Source: Mesorhizobium sp. M2A.F.Ca.ET.046.03.2.1
GTDB lineage: Bacteria; Pseudomonadota; Alphaproteobacteria; Rhizobiales; Rhizobiaceae
DNA length: 64,000 nucleotides
Direction of reading: 5' to 3'
Assembly (NCBI RefSeq): GCF_003952425.1
Contig: NZ_CP034449.1
Span: forward strand, 5,072,001 to 5,136,000
The first letter of the stretch is position 1. Each line of letters opens with the position of its first letter. Below are positions 42,482 through 52,126 of this stretch, in pieces. The position numbers were made by a program, and so were the translations under genes. The notes below the pieces were generated by a model. That model was given only the letters and a program-made list of their open reading frames with translations, had not been told where the DNA came from and did no database searches.

Positions 42482-42793
42482 ATGCCGGTACGCATGCCCA
42501 CAAACTTTGGACGGTCAGGCGCGCAGGAAAGCGCGCTCGACCTGCTCGGCCACGAAATCCTCGCCGAAAAGGCCGCAGCGCTCGGCCGCGCCGGCCAGCG
42601 CGTGGAGGAAATCCTTGCCAGATTGCGCCAGAGTGGGGAGGGCGAGCACCGCAACCGGCTGCTCAAGGAAGCGGCCGCGGCCGTGCACGCCTATTTCATC
42701 CAGCGCGAGCTTTGCGGTCTGCGCAAGCACGATGCAGTGATCCGCGAATACGACATCCCACGGGCGGTTTTGGTCAGGCTCGGCGCCAGCTAG
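42482..42793 (+). CDS. Small helical protein, DUF6665-like
   Basis: 103-aa soluble, mostly helical protein. The pattern HAYFIQRELCGLRKHDAVIR near residues 69-88 recalls a small rhizobial family I believe is DUF6665; this identification is from memory and unsure. Function unknown. An in-frame ATG at 42494 is an alternative start. It lies directly after the exporter genes and is probably in their operon. Confidence 0.6.
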   Translation: MPVRMPTNFGRSGAQESALDLLGHEILAEKAAALGRAGQRVEEILARLRQSGEGEHRNRLLKEAAAAVHAYFIQRELCGLRKHDAVIREYDIPRAVLVRLGAS

Positions 42794-42875
42794 GCGCTCT
42801 TTGGTTTGACCACAATCTTTCCCGAAAACCGGTTCCCACTTTTTGCTGCGCTGACCTGCGGTTCGGTATTATGGT

Positions 42876-43220
42876 CTATTCCAGCCATTCCGTGATGAAG
42901 TGGCCGTTCTCGTGGATGTCGGTGCTTTCGAGCGGACCGGGGCCGAGATTGGTGAATTTGTGCGGCGTGTCGGGGGGCACGATCAGGATCTGGCCGGCGG
43001 TGGCCTTGATTTCCTGGTCGCCGATGGTGAAAAGGCCGGTGCCGGAACGGATGACGAAGATCTCCGCATAGGGGTGCTTGTGCAGGCGCGGGCCGCCGCC
43101 GATCCTTTCCTGATAGTTGAAGATCAGGCAGGAGTTGGCGCCGAACTGGCCGCATTGCAGCTCGCCCTTCCAGCGGTCGGGGGATGCGGCCCAGCTGTCG
43201 CGTTCAATGACATGCGCCAT
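42876..43220 (-). CDS. Single-domain cupin protein
   Basis: 114-aa cupin. Motif 1 is GPRLHKHPYAEIFVIRSGTG and motif 2 VPPDTPHKFTN, giving the His/Glu/His set for a divalent metal. Small cupins of this type act as dioxygenases, isomerases or sensors; no substrate is evident. The start at 43220 begins MAHVIERDSW; a longer frame to 43391 has no cupin features. It is convergent with the small gene after the exporters and divergent from petA. Confidence 0.8.
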   Translation of the reverse strand: MAHVIERDSWAASPDRWKGELQCGQFGANSCLIFNYQERIGGGPRLHKHPYAEIFVIRSGTGLFTIGDQEIKATAGQILIVPPDTPHKFTNLGPGPLESTDIHENGHFITEWLE

Positions 43221-43532
43221 GGCGACAGAATAGACCGGGCCAGGAGCTGATGTCGAGGCGAACACCGCCCCGATTTCATCCCAGATTTCCCGCTGTTTGA
43301 AGCCGTCCGGCGGCCTGGCGGGAACGTGCCGGTCACGGCTGCCGCGCATCCCCGCGACAATCTGCCCTTGTGGCCTCACCCCGCTGGACAAAAACGGGCC
43401 GCACGCATAAACCGAAAATCCAAATGCCGGAGGAATTCGCTAGCCTGTTCGCCATGCGCTGTCGGGCAGGTGCGATTGAGCGGGGACAAGGCTCGGCCTC
43501 CGGTTAGGAAGAGGCGAAAGGATCAGGCACCC
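43221..43532. other. Divergent control region between cupin and petABC
   Basis: 312 bp with no gene. It must hold the petABC promoter and that of the cupin. I see no clear repeat, hairpin or known operator. Confidence 0.4.
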
Positions 43533-44093
43533 GTGAGCGCAACCGACATCCACGATCCCAACCGTCGCGATTTTCTCTACGTAGCCACCGGCATGGCCGC
43601 CGTTGTCGGCGCGGGAGCCGTCGCGTGGCCGTTCATCGACCAGATGCGCCCCGACGCCTCGACGCTGGCGCTGGCCTCGGTCGAGGTCGACGTCTCCTCG
43701 CTGCAGCCTGGCAGCTCGCTGATCGTCAAGTGGCGCGGCAAGCCGGTGGTGGTGCGCAACCGCACCGAAAAGGAAATGAAGGACGGCGAGGCCGTCAATC
43801 TTGCCGATCTCAAGGATCCGATCGCGCGCAATGCCAACCTGCCTTCCGACGCGCCGGCGACCGACGCCAACCGCACGACGCCCGGCAAGGAAGCCTGGAT
43901 GGTGATGGTGCAGGTCTGCACCCATCTCGGCTGCATCCCGCTCGGCCAGGAAGGCGATTTCGGCGGCTGGTTCTGCCCGTGCCATGGTTCGCAATACGAC
44001 ACCGCCGGCCGCATCCGCAAAGGCCCGGCGCCGGAGAACATGGCGATCCCGGTATTCAAGTTCATTTCCGATACCAAGATCCTTATCGGTTGA
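43533..44093 (+). CDS. petA: Ubiquinol-cytochrome c reductase Rieske iron-sulfur subunit
   Basis: 186-aa Rieske protein of complex bc1. A Tat-type N-terminus ([20 protein letters not shown]) acts as uncleaved membrane anchor at about residues 15-34. The 2Fe-2S ligands are in CTHLGC and CPCHGS near residues 130 and 150, with the disulfide Cys in the same motifs. The start is GTG at 43533. First gene of the petABC operon, 16 bp before petB. Confidence 0.95.
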   Translation: MSATDIHDPNRRDFLYVATGMAAVVGAGAVAWPFIDQMRPDASTLALASVEVDVSSLQPGSSLIVKWRGKPVVVRNRTEKEMKDGEAVNLADLKDPIARNANLPSDAPATDANRTTPGKEAWMVMVQVCTHLGCIPLGQEGDFGGWFCPCHGSQYDTAGRIRKGPAPENMAIPVFKFISDTKILIG

Positions 44094-44109
44094 GGCAGGG
44101 GACATTTCG

Positions 44110-45411
44110 ATGAGCGAGGGACACTCGACCTATACGCCCAAGACCGGTGTCGAGCGCTGGTTCGATGCGCGCATGCCGCTGCCGCGGCTGATTTATGACA
44201 GCTTCGTCGCCTATCCGGTGCCGCGCAACCTCAACTACATGTGGACGTTCGGCGGCATCCTGTCGATCATGCTGGTCTCGCAGATCCTGACCGGCATCGT
44301 GCTGGCGATGCACTACACGTCCGACACCAATCTCGCCTTCGATTCGGTCGAGAAGATCATGCGCGACGTGAATTCGGGGTGGCTCCTGCGCTATCTCCAT
44401 TCCAATGGCGCCTCGTTCTTCTTCGTCGCCGTCTACATCCACATCTTCCGCGGCCTGTTCTACGGCTCCTACAAGGCGCCGCGCGAGCTGCTGTGGATTC
44501 TCGGCTGCATCATCTACCTTCTGATGATGGCCACCGGCTTCATGGGCTATGTGCTGCCCTGGGGGCAGATGAGCTTCTGGGGCGCCACCGTCATCACCGG
44601 CTTCTTCAGCGCCATTCCGCTGGTCGGCAACTGGATCCAGCAGTTGCTGCTCGGCGGCTTCGCGGTCGACGATCCGACGCTGAACCGCTTCTTCGCGCTG
44701 CATTACCTGTTGCCGTTCATGATCGCCGGCGTCGTCGTGCTGCATATCTGGGCGCTGCATGTCGTTGGCCAGTCGAACCCGACCGGCATCGAAGTCAAGT
44801 CGAAGACCGACACCGTCGCCTTCACGCCCTACGCGACCATCAAGGACGCGTTCGGCATGATCGTGTTCCTGTTCTTCTTCGCCTATTTCGTCTTCTACCT
44901 GCCGAATTTTCTCGGCCACCCGGACAACTACACGGTCGCCAACCCGCTGAAGACGCCGGCCCATATCGTTCCGGAATGGTACTTCCTGCCGTTCTACGCG
45001 ATCCTGCGCGCCATCACCTTCAACATCGGCCCGATCAACTCCAAGCTCGGCGGCGTGCTGTGCATGTTCGGCGCCATCGCCATGCTGTTCCTGGTTCCAT
45101 GGCTCGACACCTCCAAGGTGCGCTCGGCGGTCTACCGTCCGTGGTACAAGCTGTTCTTCTGGCTGTTCGTCGCCGACGCCATCCTGCTTGGATGGCTGGG
45201 CTCGCAGCCGGCGGAAGGCGCTTACGTGTTCATGGCGCAGATGGCGACGCTGTTCTATTTCGCCTTCTTCCTGATCGTCATGCCGGTGCTTGGCCTGATC
45301 GAGACGCCGCGCAGGCTGCCGAACTCGATCACCGAAGCGGTGCTGGAAAAGAACAAGGGCGGCAGCGGACATCCGGCAGGCGCGACCGCCGCGCCGGAAA
45401 CCAAAGGCTGA
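44110..45411 (+). CDS. petB: Cytochrome b of complex bc1
   Basis: 433-aa cytochrome b, with eight membrane helices and two b hemes. The paired His ligands are in the second and fourth helices ([12 protein letters not shown] with [34 protein letters not shown]). The Qo-site motif is [13 protein letters not shown]. It is full length, not split as in cyanobacteria. The C-terminal tail is Gly/Ala-rich. Confidence 0.96.
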   Translation: MSEGHSTYTPKTGVERWFDARMPLPRLIYDSFVAYPVPRNLNYMWTFGGILSIMLVSQILTGIVLAMHYTSDTNLAFDSVEKIMRDVNSGWLLRYLHSNGASFFFVAVYIHIFRGLFYGSYKAPRELLWILGCIIYLLMMATGFMGYVLPWGQMSFWGATVITGFFSAIPLVGNWIQQLLLGGFAVDDPTLNRFFALHYLLPFMIAGVVVLHIWALHVVGQSNPTGIEVKSKTDTVAFTPYATIKDAFGMIVFLFFFAYFVFYLPNFLGHPDNYTVANPLKTPAHIVPEWYFLPFYAILRAITFNIGPINSKLGGVLCMFGAIAMLFLVPWLDTSKVRSAVYRPWYKLFFWLFVADAILLGWLGSQPAEGAYVFMAQMATLFYFAFFLIVMPVLGLIETPRRLPNSITEAVLEKNKGGSGHPAGATAAPETKG

Positions 45412-45432
45412 GGATCTGAGGGGATTTTGGGT

Positions 45433-46305
45433 ATGAAGAAGATTCTCACCTCGCTGGCGCTGCTCGGCCTGGTGGTCGCGGGCACCTGGATGTCAAGTGC
45501 TGGGGCCATCGCCGCGGAAGAGGAACACAACGCGGCCGCTCCGACGCATTTCCCGATCAACGAGCCGAAGGAAATGAGCTGGAGCTTCGCCGGCCCGTTC
45601 GGCACCTACGACAAGGCGCAGCTGCAGCGCGGCCTCAAGGTCTACAAGGAAGTCTGCTCGGCCTGCCATTCGATGAACCTGGTGGCCTTCCGCACGCTGG
45701 AGGGGCTCGGCTATTCGGAAGCGCAGATCAAGACGCTGGCCGCCGGATACACCATCCATGACGGCCCGAACGATGCCGGCGACATGTTCGACCGTCCCGG
45801 CAAGCCGTCGGACCACTTCCCGGCGCCGTTCCCGAACGAGCAGGCTGCGGCTTCCGCCAATGGCGGCGCCGCCCCGCCGGACATGTCGCTGCTCGCCAAG
45901 GCGCGCGGCGTCGAGCGCGGCTTCCCGCGCTTCATCTTCGACATCTTCACCCAGTATGCGCAGGGCGGCCCGGATTACATCCACTCGCTGCTCACAGGCT
46001 ACGACCAGACGCCGCCGGCCGGCATGGTGATCCCGGAAGGCACGCATTACAACCCGTACTTCCTGTCCGGCGTGTCCCTGAAGATGCCGAAGCCGCTCTC
46101 GGACGGCCAGGTGACCTATGACGACGGCTCGCCGCAGACTGTCGACCAGTATGCCCGTGACGTCTCGGCGTTCCTGATGTTTGCCGCCGAGCCGCATCTC
46201 GAGGACCGCAAGAAGACCGGCTTCCGCGTCATGGTCTTCCTGCTGCTCTTCGGCGCGCTGGTCTACATGACCAAGCGCAGGGTGTGGGCAGACGTCGCGC
46301 ACTGA
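45433..46305 (+). CDS. petC: Cytochrome c1 of complex bc1
   Basis: 290-aa membrane-anchored cytochrome c1. The signal peptide is [20 protein letters not shown]. Heme attachment is VCSACHS near residue 76, with the axial Met region in [15 protein letters not shown] single C-terminal anchor helix ([14 protein letters not shown]) is followed by Lys/Arg. A strong terminator follows the stop. Confidence 0.95.
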   Translation: MKKILTSLALLGLVVAGTWMSSAGAIAAEEEHNAAAPTHFPINEPKEMSWSFAGPFGTYDKAQLQRGLKVYKEVCSACHSMNLVAFRTLEGLGYSEAQIKTLAAGYTIHDGPNDAGDMFDRPGKPSDHFPAPFPNEQAAASANGGAAPPDMSLLAKARGVERGFPRFIFDIFTQYAQGGPDYIHSLLTGYDQTPPAGMVIPEGTHYNPYFLSGVSLKMPKPLSDGQVTYDDGSPQTVDQYARDVSAFLMFAAEPHLEDRKKTGFRVMVFLLLFGALVYMTKRRVWADVAH

Positions 46306-46331
46306 GCCGGCCGGCTTCCAGAAAAATGCTC

Positions 46332-46358
46332 GGGCGCCGAAAGGCGCCCTTTTCTTTT
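46332..46358 (+). terminator. Strong intrinsic terminator of petABC
   Basis: A 7-bp GC stem (GGGCGCC/GGCGCCC) capped by a GAAA tetraloop is followed by TTTTCTTTT, 26 bp after the petC stop. Confidence 0.9.
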
Positions 46359-46402
46359 CGGCCGCTTGCCGGCAAAACTGTGCGGCAACGGATCAACCGC
46401 TT

Positions 46403-46948
46403 ATGAAATCCTCCCTCGAAGACACGCTGCTTGCGGCCATCCGCACCATTCCGGATTACCCCAAGCCTGGCATCTTGTTTCGCGACATCACCACGCTGCT
46501 TGGCGATGCCCGCGCCTTCCGCCGCGCCATCGACGAACTGGTGCATCCCTATGCCGGGCTGAAGATCGACAAGATCGCCGGCATCGAGGCGCGCGGCTTT
46601 ATCCTGGGCGGCGCCGTGGCGCACCAGCTTTCCGCCGGCTTCGTGCCGATCCGCAAGAAGGGCAAGCTGCCTTACGAGACGGTGCGCGTCGCCTACAGCC
46701 TCGAATACGGCCTGGACGAGATGGAGATGCATAAGGACGGCGTGTCGCCCGGCGAGAAGGTGATCGTGGTCGACGACCTGATCGCCACCGGGGGCACCGC
46801 GGAAGCAGCGGTCAGGCTGCTCAGGCAGATCGGCGCCGACATCGTCGCGGCCTGTTTCGTCATCGACCTGCCGGACCTTGGCGGTCGCAAGAAGCTGGAA
46901 GCGCTCGGCGTGCCGGTGAGGACGCTGATCGGGTTCGAGGGGCATTGA
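46403..46948 (+). CDS. apt: Adenine phosphoribosyltransferase
   Basis: 181-aa purine-salvage enzyme (adenine + PRPP to AMP + PPi). The PRPP-binding motif is [18 protein letters not shown] near residue 120, with [10 protein letters not shown] and [13 protein letters not shown] upstream. The length is normal. It has its own promoter after the petABC terminator. It ends at the edge of a long palindromic repeat. Confidence 0.95.
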   Translation: MKSSLEDTLLAAIRTIPDYPKPGILFRDITTLLGDARAFRRAIDELVHPYAGLKIDKIAGIEARGFILGGAVAHQLSAGFVPIRKKGKLPYETVRVAYSLEYGLDEMEMHKDGVSPGEKVIVVDDLIATGGTAEAAVRLLRQIGADIVAACFVIDLPDLGGRKKLEALGVPVRTLIGFEGH

Positions 46949-46950
46949 GG

Positions 46951-47110
46951 CGCCTCTTCCTTTTCCCCTTGTGGGAGAAGGTGTCGCCGAAGGCGACGGA
47001 TGAGGGGTGCTCCAGGGAAAGCCAACGTCTCACTCCGCTGGAACACCCCTCATCCGTCTCGGCGCTACGCGCCGATCCACCTTATCCCACAAGGGGAGAA
47101 GGAAGAGGCG
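46951..47110. repeat. RIME-like 160-bp palindromic intergenic element
   Basis: Near-perfect long inverted repeat. CGCCTCTTCCTTTTCCCCTT at the left end pairs with AAGGGGAGAAGGAAGAGGCG at the right, and the arms continue inward through CACCCCTCATCC-type sequence. It fills the whole gap between apt and the convergent maoC gene. It could fold as one long hairpin and may serve as a bidirectional terminator. Confidence 0.9.
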
Positions 47111-47581
47111 CTACTCCACCTTCACCAGCACGGCGCTGTCGAATTCGATGACCTTGTCGCCGGTCGAATCGAACCCTTCCGAGCGCAACGTGAGCAGGTT
47201 CCAGCCGGGGCGTCGGGCGAGCGGGCGGTGCGCCAGCGCGGTGCGCGTGAAGGTCACGGTCTCGCCCGCATAGACCGGCTTCAGCCATTTCAGATTACGG
47301 AAGCCGGGCGAGGGACCGAATTCGGGCTGCGGGCCGGGGCCGGTCCAGCGCACGCCCTCGGTCTCCATGCGCTTTTCGAGATTGTATTTCATCCAGGTGG
47401 CGGCGGTGTGCCAGCCCGAGGCGCAGAGCCCGCCGAGCACGCTCTTCTTCGCCGCCTCCTCATCGACATGGAAGACCTGCGGATCGTATTTCCTGGCGAA
47501 CGCCTTGATCTCGTCGGCCTCGAACTTGTGCGAGCCGAGCGTGACGGTCTGGCCGATCAGGAAGTATTCGTCCAAAGTCAT
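47111..47581 (-). CDS. MaoC-family dehydratase, second of a tandem pair
   Basis: 156-aa hot-dog-fold hydratase. The catalytic Asp/His motif is KYDPQVFHVDEEAA near residue 33, then GGLCASGWHTAATWMKY. It acts on enoyl-CoA-like substrates. The stop is right at the edge of the RIME-like element. Same length as the gene upstream, with which it overlaps by 4 bp. Confidence 0.87.
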   Translation of the reverse strand: MTLDEYFLIGQTVTLGSHKFEADEIKAFARKYDPQVFHVDEEAAKKSVLGGLCASGWHTAATWMKYNLEKRMETEGVRWTGPGPQPEFGPSPGFRNLKWLKPVYAGETVTFTRTALAHRPLARRPGWNLLTLRSEGFDSTGDKVIEFDSAVLVKVE

Positions 47582-48048
47582 GATAGGCCTCGTGCGGCAT
47601 CACGCGCGAGGAACATGCCGGTGTTCTCCAGCTCGAAGACACTCTCGCCGCGCTGGTTGACCAGTTCGCTGCGCATGGTGATCAAGCCGAGCTGAGGCCG
47701 CGATTTGGACTGGCGCTTGGACAGGATCGTGACCGTGCCGCGCAAGGTATCGCCGGCCAGAACCGGCTTCTTCCATTTCACATGCTCGATGCCGGGCGAC
47801 CCTTGAGAGGTCGAATCGAGCAGGAAGGCGTCGCACAGCATGCGCATGAACATCGCGCAGGTGTGCCAGCCCGAAGCCGAAAGGCCGCCGAGGATGCTCG
47901 CCTTGCCGGCTTCCTCGGCGAGATGCATCGGCTGGGCATCGAATTCCGAGGCGAATTCGATGATCTCGGCAGCGCTTACAGTCTTGCTGCCGAGGTCGAG
48001 CGAGGAGCCCTCGACGAAATCCTCATAGGCCCAGGTCTTTCCGGTCAT
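47578..48048 (-). CDS. MaoC-family dehydratase, first of a tandem pair
   Basis: 156-aa hot-dog-fold hydratase paralogous to the next gene. The Asp/His motif is EFDAQPMHLAEEAG near residue 36, followed by GGLSASGWHTCAMFMRM and a beta-strand rich end. The start at 48048 (MTGKTWAYEDFVEG) fits the family. The 4-bp overlap suggests equal synthesis and possibly a heterodimer, a common arrangement in MaoC hydratases. No thioesterase or acyl-CoA gene is next to them. Confidence 0.87.
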   Translation of the reverse strand: MTGKTWAYEDFVEGSSLDLGSKTVSAAEIIEFASEFDAQPMHLAEEAGKASILGGLSASGWHTCAMFMRMLCDAFLLDSTSQGSPGIEHVKWKKPVLAGDTLRGTVTILSKRQSKSRPQLGLITMRSELVNQRGESVFELENTGMFLARDAARGLS

Positions 48049-48161
48049 GCTGGCAATCCGGTTGACGAATGCGTGATCCCCAAATCGGCATTCCCGGATG
48101 AAGGTCCAAGGCAATTTGGTCAAGTGATTTCTGGTAAGCCAGCCGTCGCTGGCCGACACTG

Positions 48162-49136
48162 TCAGAGCCAGCCGCGGCGGCGGAAATACCAGAAGGGCAG
48201 GATGGCCGAGACCACCATCAGGCCGATGGCGAAGGGATAGCCGAACTCCCATTTGAGCTCGGGGATGATGTCGAAATTCATGCCGTAGATCGAGGCGACC
48301 AGCGTCGGCGGCAGGAAGATGACCGCGGCGACCGAGAAGATCTTGATGATGGCGTTCTGCTCGATCGAGATCATGCCGAGCGTGGCGTCGAGCAGGAAGG
48401 AGATCTTCTGCGACAGGAAGGTGGCATGGTCGGCGAGCGACAGCACGTCGCGCGACAGCGTCTTGATACGGGCGCGCACATCCTTGCTCATCTTGGTCTG
48501 GCCCGCGACATGGGCAAGAAAGCCGGCGAGGCGCTGCAGCGAGATCAGGCTGTCGCGGACCGAGGAGGCGAGGTCCTCCTTGCGGCCGATGCCTTTCAGG
48601 AGCTCCTGGAAATCGCGGTTGCGCTTCGAAGCCTTGGTCGAGCGCGCCTGGAAAATGTCGCGCGAAATCGCCTCGACCTCCCGGCCGGCGCGCTCGAGGA
48701 TGTCGGCCAGGCGATCGACGATCGCCTCGAGAAGGCCGATCAGGATGGTGTCGCCGCTGGTGCAGCCGGTCGCCACCTTTTCGGCGCGCAGCGGGAAGGT
48801 CTTGAAGGCCTTGGGTTCGTGGTAGCGGATGGTGATCAGCCGATTGCCGGCAAGCGCGAAGGTCACCGGCGACATCAAAGGATCGTCGGCCTCGGTCTGT
48901 GCCGGCAGCACGGCGGTCATGAAGTAGCCGCCGTCCTCGACATAGAGGCGGCTCGATATCTCGATCTCCTCCATCTCCTCACGGGTCGGGATGGCTATGC
49001 CCAGCCAGCTCTCGATGCGCGCCTCTTCCTCCTTGGTCGGGTTGAAGAGGTCAGCCCAGACGACCCTGTCGCCATCCGCCGCGAGATCCTCGGTGAGACG
49101 CAGGCGGTCATTGTCCACGACGAAGGCCTTTATCAT
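48162..49136 (-). CDS. corA: CorA-family divalent metal transporter
   Basis: 324-aa inner-membrane magnesium (or cobalt/zinc) channel. It has a large cytoplasmic funnel, two C-terminal membrane helices and the selectivity motif YGMNFD near residue 290. The segment just after it (ELKWEFGYPFAIGL) matches the usual loop between the two helices. An in-frame start upstream is possible; MIKAFVVDNDRL is the family N-terminus. Confidence 0.92.
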   Translation of the reverse strand: MIKAFVVDNDRLRLTEDLAADGDRVVWADLFNPTKEEEARIESWLGIAIPTREEMEEIEISSRLYVEDGGYFMTAVLPAQTEADDPLMSPVTFALAGNRLITIRYHEPKAFKTFPLRAEKVATGCTSGDTILIGLLEAIVDRLADILERAGREVEAISRDIFQARSTKASKRNRDFQELLKGIGRKEDLASSVRDSLISLQRLAGFLAHVAGQTKMSKDVRARIKTLSRDVLSLADHATFLSQKISFLLDATLGMISIEQNAIIKIFSVAAVIFLPPTLVASIYGMNFDIIPELKWEFGYPFAIGLMVVSAILPFWYFRRRGWL

Positions 49137-49155
49137 CGCCGGGTCTCCTGAAGGA

Positions 49156-50259
49156 TCAGGTGTTGAACTTGAACAGCATGATGTCGCCGTCCTGGACGAC
49201 ATACTCCTTGCCTTCGTCGCGCGCCTTGCCGGCTTCCTTGGCGGCCACTTCACCGCCCAGCGTGACGAAGTCGTTGTAGGAGATGGTCTGGGCGCGGATG
49301 AAGCCGCGCTCGAAGTCGGTATGGATGACGCCGGCCGCCTGCGGCGCCTTATCGCCCTTGTGGATCGTCCAGGCGCGCGTCTCCTTCGGTCCGACGGTGA
49401 AGTAGGTGATCAGATGCAAGAGTTCGTAGCCGGCGCGGATCACCTTGTTGAGGCCGGGCTCGTCGAGGCCGATCGAGGCTAGGAACTCCATTTCCTCCTC
49501 GTCGGAAAGCTGGGCGACCTCCGCCTCGATCGCCGCCGAGATCACCACCGTGCCGGCACCCTGGGCTGCCGCCATCTTCTCCACCGCCCTGGTGTGCTCG
49601 TTGCCCGTGGCGGCGTCCGCCTCGGCGACGTTGCAGACATAGAGAACGGGATGCGAGGTGAGCAGGTTCAGCCCCTGCAGGATGCGCAGATCCTCCGCCG
49701 CGATGCCGTTGAGCAGGAAGCGCGTCGGCTTGCCGGCCTGCAGCAGTTCGAGCGACGCCTCCATCATCGGCAGGACGGCCATGGCTTCCTTGTCCTTGCC
49801 GGCGGCGCGCTTGCGGACCTGGGCGATGCGGCGCTCGAGGCTTTCGAGGTCGGCAAGCATCAGCTCGGTCTCGACCGTCTCGGCGTCGGCGACCGGATCG
49901 ATGCGACCCTCGACATGGGTGATGTCGTCATCCTCGAAGCAGCGCAGCACATGCACGATCGCGTCGACCTCGCGGATATTGGCAAGGAACTGGTTGCCCA
50001 GCCCTTCGCCCTTGGAGGCGCCGCGCACCAGACCAGCGATGTCGACGAAGGAGATGCGGGTCGGGATGATCTCCTTCGACTTGCCGATCGCCGCGATCTT
50101 CTGCAGGCGCGGATCCGGCACCGCCACCTCGCCGGTGTTCGGCTCGATGGTGCAGAAAGGATAGTTGGCGGCCTGCGCGGCGGCCGTCCTGGTCAACGCA
50201 TTGAACAGCGTCGACTTGCCGACGTTGGGCAAGCCAACGATGCCACATTTGAAACCCAT
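49156..50259 (-). CDS. ychF: Redox-regulated ribosome-binding ATPase YchF
   Basis: 367-aa Obg-like P-loop ATPase. G1 is GLPNVGKST near residue 8, G3 is FVDIAGLVRGASKGEG, and the altered G4 (NVAEAD) explains ATP rather than GTP use. The coiled coil and C-terminal TGS domain (FTVGPKETRAWTIHKG) are present. It forms a conserved series with pth and rplY upstream. Confidence 0.95.
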   Translation of the reverse strand: MGFKCGIVGLPNVGKSTLFNALTRTAAAQAANYPFCTIEPNTGEVAVPDPRLQKIAAIGKSKEIIPTRISFVDIAGLVRGASKGEGLGNQFLANIREVDAIVHVLRCFEDDDITHVEGRIDPVADAETVETELMLADLESLERRIAQVRKRAAGKDKEAMAVLPMMEASLELLQAGKPTRFLLNGIAAEDLRILQGLNLLTSHPVLYVCNVAEADAATGNEHTRAVEKMAAAQGAGTVVISAAIEAEVAQLSDEEEMEFLASIGLDEPGLNKVIRAGYELLHLITYFTVGPKETRAWTIHKGDKAPQAAGVIHTDFERGFIRAQTISYNDFVTLGGEVAAKEAGKARDEGKEYVVQDGDIMLFKFNT

Positions 50260-50352
50260 GTTCGTCCAGTCCCGTCGGAATTCGATTTTGCTGAGGGCTA
50301 TGGGCGATAGCGGTGACGAACGTCAAGCCCCAGGCGCCCGTTCGTTCGGCGC

Positions 50353-51075
50353 TCACTCCTTGCTGAACAGCTTCTTCAGCATGGCGGCCATCGGGCCGCT
50401 CTCGGGAAGCTTTGCCGCCGGCTGCTGCGGGCGCGCCTGGCGAACATGGCTTTGCTGCTTCGGCGGTTTGGGCGGCGGGCGGTCCTCATCGCCGGTCGGC
50501 ACGAGTTTTTCACGCAAGGCGAGCGTGACGCGGTTCATGAAGGAATTGTCGTCGCCCTTGGCGAGCAGAGCGGCATCGTCGGCGATTGCGTCCAGCAGGA
50601 CATCCAGCCATTCGCGATCGGCCTTGGCGAAATCGCCGAGCACATGGCCGTGCACCATCTCCTTGACGCCGGGGTGGCCGACGCCGATGCGCACCCGGCG
50701 ATAGGCATTGCCGACATGCTGATCGAGCGAGCGGATGCCGTTATGGCCGCCGGAGCCGCCGCCCACCTTGACCCTGAGCTTGCCGGCGGCAAGGTCGATC
50801 TCGTCGTAGAAGACGGTGAGCGCGGACGGCTCGAGCTTGTAGAAGCGCAGCGCTTCGCCCACCGACTGTCCGGAAAGGTTCATGAAGGTCTGCGGCTTGA
50901 TCAGCAGCACCTTCTCGCCGCCGAGCGTGCCTTCCGAAATCAGGCCCTGGAATTTTCGCGACCAGGGCGAAAAGGAATGGCGGCGGGCAATCGCGTCCGC
51001 CGCCATGAAGCCGACATTGTGCCGGTTGTTTTCGTATTTCGCGCCCGGATTGCCGAGGCCTGCAAAGACAAGCAT
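50353..51075 (-). CDS. pth: Peptidyl-tRNA hydrolase
   Basis: 240-aa enzyme that frees tRNA from stalled peptidyl-tRNA. Catalytic residues are in [18 protein letters not shown] (Asn10, His20) and the Asp in [23 protein letters not shown] is conserved. A roughly 45-residue Pro/Lys-rich C-terminal tail ending in a short helix ([12 protein letters not shown]) exceeds the E. coli protein and is common in rhizobia. It ends 93 bp before ychF. Confidence 0.95.
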   Translation of the reverse strand: MLVFAGLGNPGAKYENNRHNVGFMAADAIARRHSFSPWSRKFQGLISEGTLGGEKVLLIKPQTFMNLSGQSVGEALRFYKLEPSALTVFYDEIDLAAGKLRVKVGGGSGGHNGIRSLDQHVGNAYRRVRIGVGHPGVKEMVHGHVLGDFAKADREWLDVLLDAIADDAALLAKGDDNSFMNRVTLALREKLVPTGDEDRPPPKPPKQQSHVRQARPQQPAAKLPESGPMAAMLKKLFSKE

Positions 51076-51100
51076 CGCCGCCTCCGGATGCAGAAATAGG

Positions 51101-51745
51101 TTACTTCTCTTCGGCCGCCGGGGCCGCCGTCTCGGTCGCCGCCACTTCGGTGGTGGCTTCCGTCTCCGGCTTCATGGCCGACGAGCCGGCAATGGTCGCG
51201 ATGGTGAAGTCGCGATCGGAGATGACCGGCTTGACGCCGGCCGGCAGCTTGACCGCCGAGATGTGGATCGAGTCGCCGATGTCGGTGCCGGCGAGATCGA
51301 CGGTGATGAATTCCGGGATCGCGTTGGCCGGGCAGTGGAACTCGACTTCGTGGCGAACGATGTTGAGCACGCCGCCGCGTTTGATGCCGGGCGACTTGTC
51401 CTCATTGATGAAGTGGACGGGCACGTCGACATTGACCTCGGTGTCCTTGCCGATGCGCAGGAAGTCGACATGGACAGGGAAATCCTTGACCGGGTCGAGC
51501 TGGAAGTCCTTCGGCAGGACCTGAATCTTCTTGCCGTCGACATCGATCGTGGCGACCGTGGTCAGGAACCCGCCGCCATGGATCTTGTAGAAGATGTCCT
51601 TGTAGTTCAGCGCAATCGCCAGGGGAGGCTGCTTGTCGCCGTAGATAACTGCAGGCACTTTACCGTTGCGGCGAACTGCACGGGCGGACCCCTTACCGAC
51701 CTGTTCGCGCGCTTCGGCTTTGAGCTCATAAGCATCGTGGCTCAT
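51101..51745 (-). CDS. rplY: Ribosomal protein bL25 (CTC/TL5 type)
   Basis: 214-aa 5S rRNA-binding protein of the long CTC form. The N-terminal L25 domain is at about residues 6-95 ([20 protein letters not shown]) and the C-terminal beta TL5 domain runs to about 185, followed by an Ala/Glu/Thr-rich tail. It ends 26 bp before pth, in one operon with pth and ychF. Confidence 0.94.
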   Translation of the reverse strand: MSHDAYELKAEAREQVGKGSARAVRRNGKVPAVIYGDKQPPLAIALNYKDIFYKIHGGGFLTTVATIDVDGKKIQVLPKDFQLDPVKDFPVHVDFLRIGKDTEVNVDVPVHFINEDKSPGIKRGGVLNIVRHEVEFHCPANAIPEFITVDLAGTDIGDSIHISAVKLPAGVKPVISDRDFTIATIAGSSAMKPETEATTEVAATETAAPAAEEK

Positions 51746-52126
51746 GGCATTTCCTTTCGCGTGTTGTGGAGCGCTCGCGGTCGGCGTAAGCCCGACCGTA
51801 AACGTCGAAAGCCGTCGCGGCCTTGCACGATCCGTCCGATGCGTTTGGCAATCCAAATGCGTTGGAATCATGCGAGGCCTGGCCGGCCTTCCTCCGCGTT
51901 GCCTCCAAGGGTGTCTACGCGGGTGGCGGCTCTATAGCGGAAGGCGGGCAAGGGCGCAAGATCAACGGCGGTAGGCCTCGGCGCTGCCCGCCAGGGCTTC
52001 AAACGATGCTCGTGCCGGCATGGGCCGGCTTTACCGAGGCGACCATGAAGGACATTCGTAGAATTGGAGAAGGACGCCGTATTGGCGATTTCCCCAGCCG
52101 TGCCCAAAGGCCTGTCGGCATCAGCG
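51746..52126. other. Intergenic region upstream of rplY
   Basis: 381 bp without a convincing gene. It holds the rplY leader and promoter. In related genomes prs lies near this point, so the region marks the edge of the accessory block. A near-repeat (GCGTTTGGCAATCC and AATGCGTTGGAATC, 51841-51870) is the only pattern seen. Confidence 0.4.
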
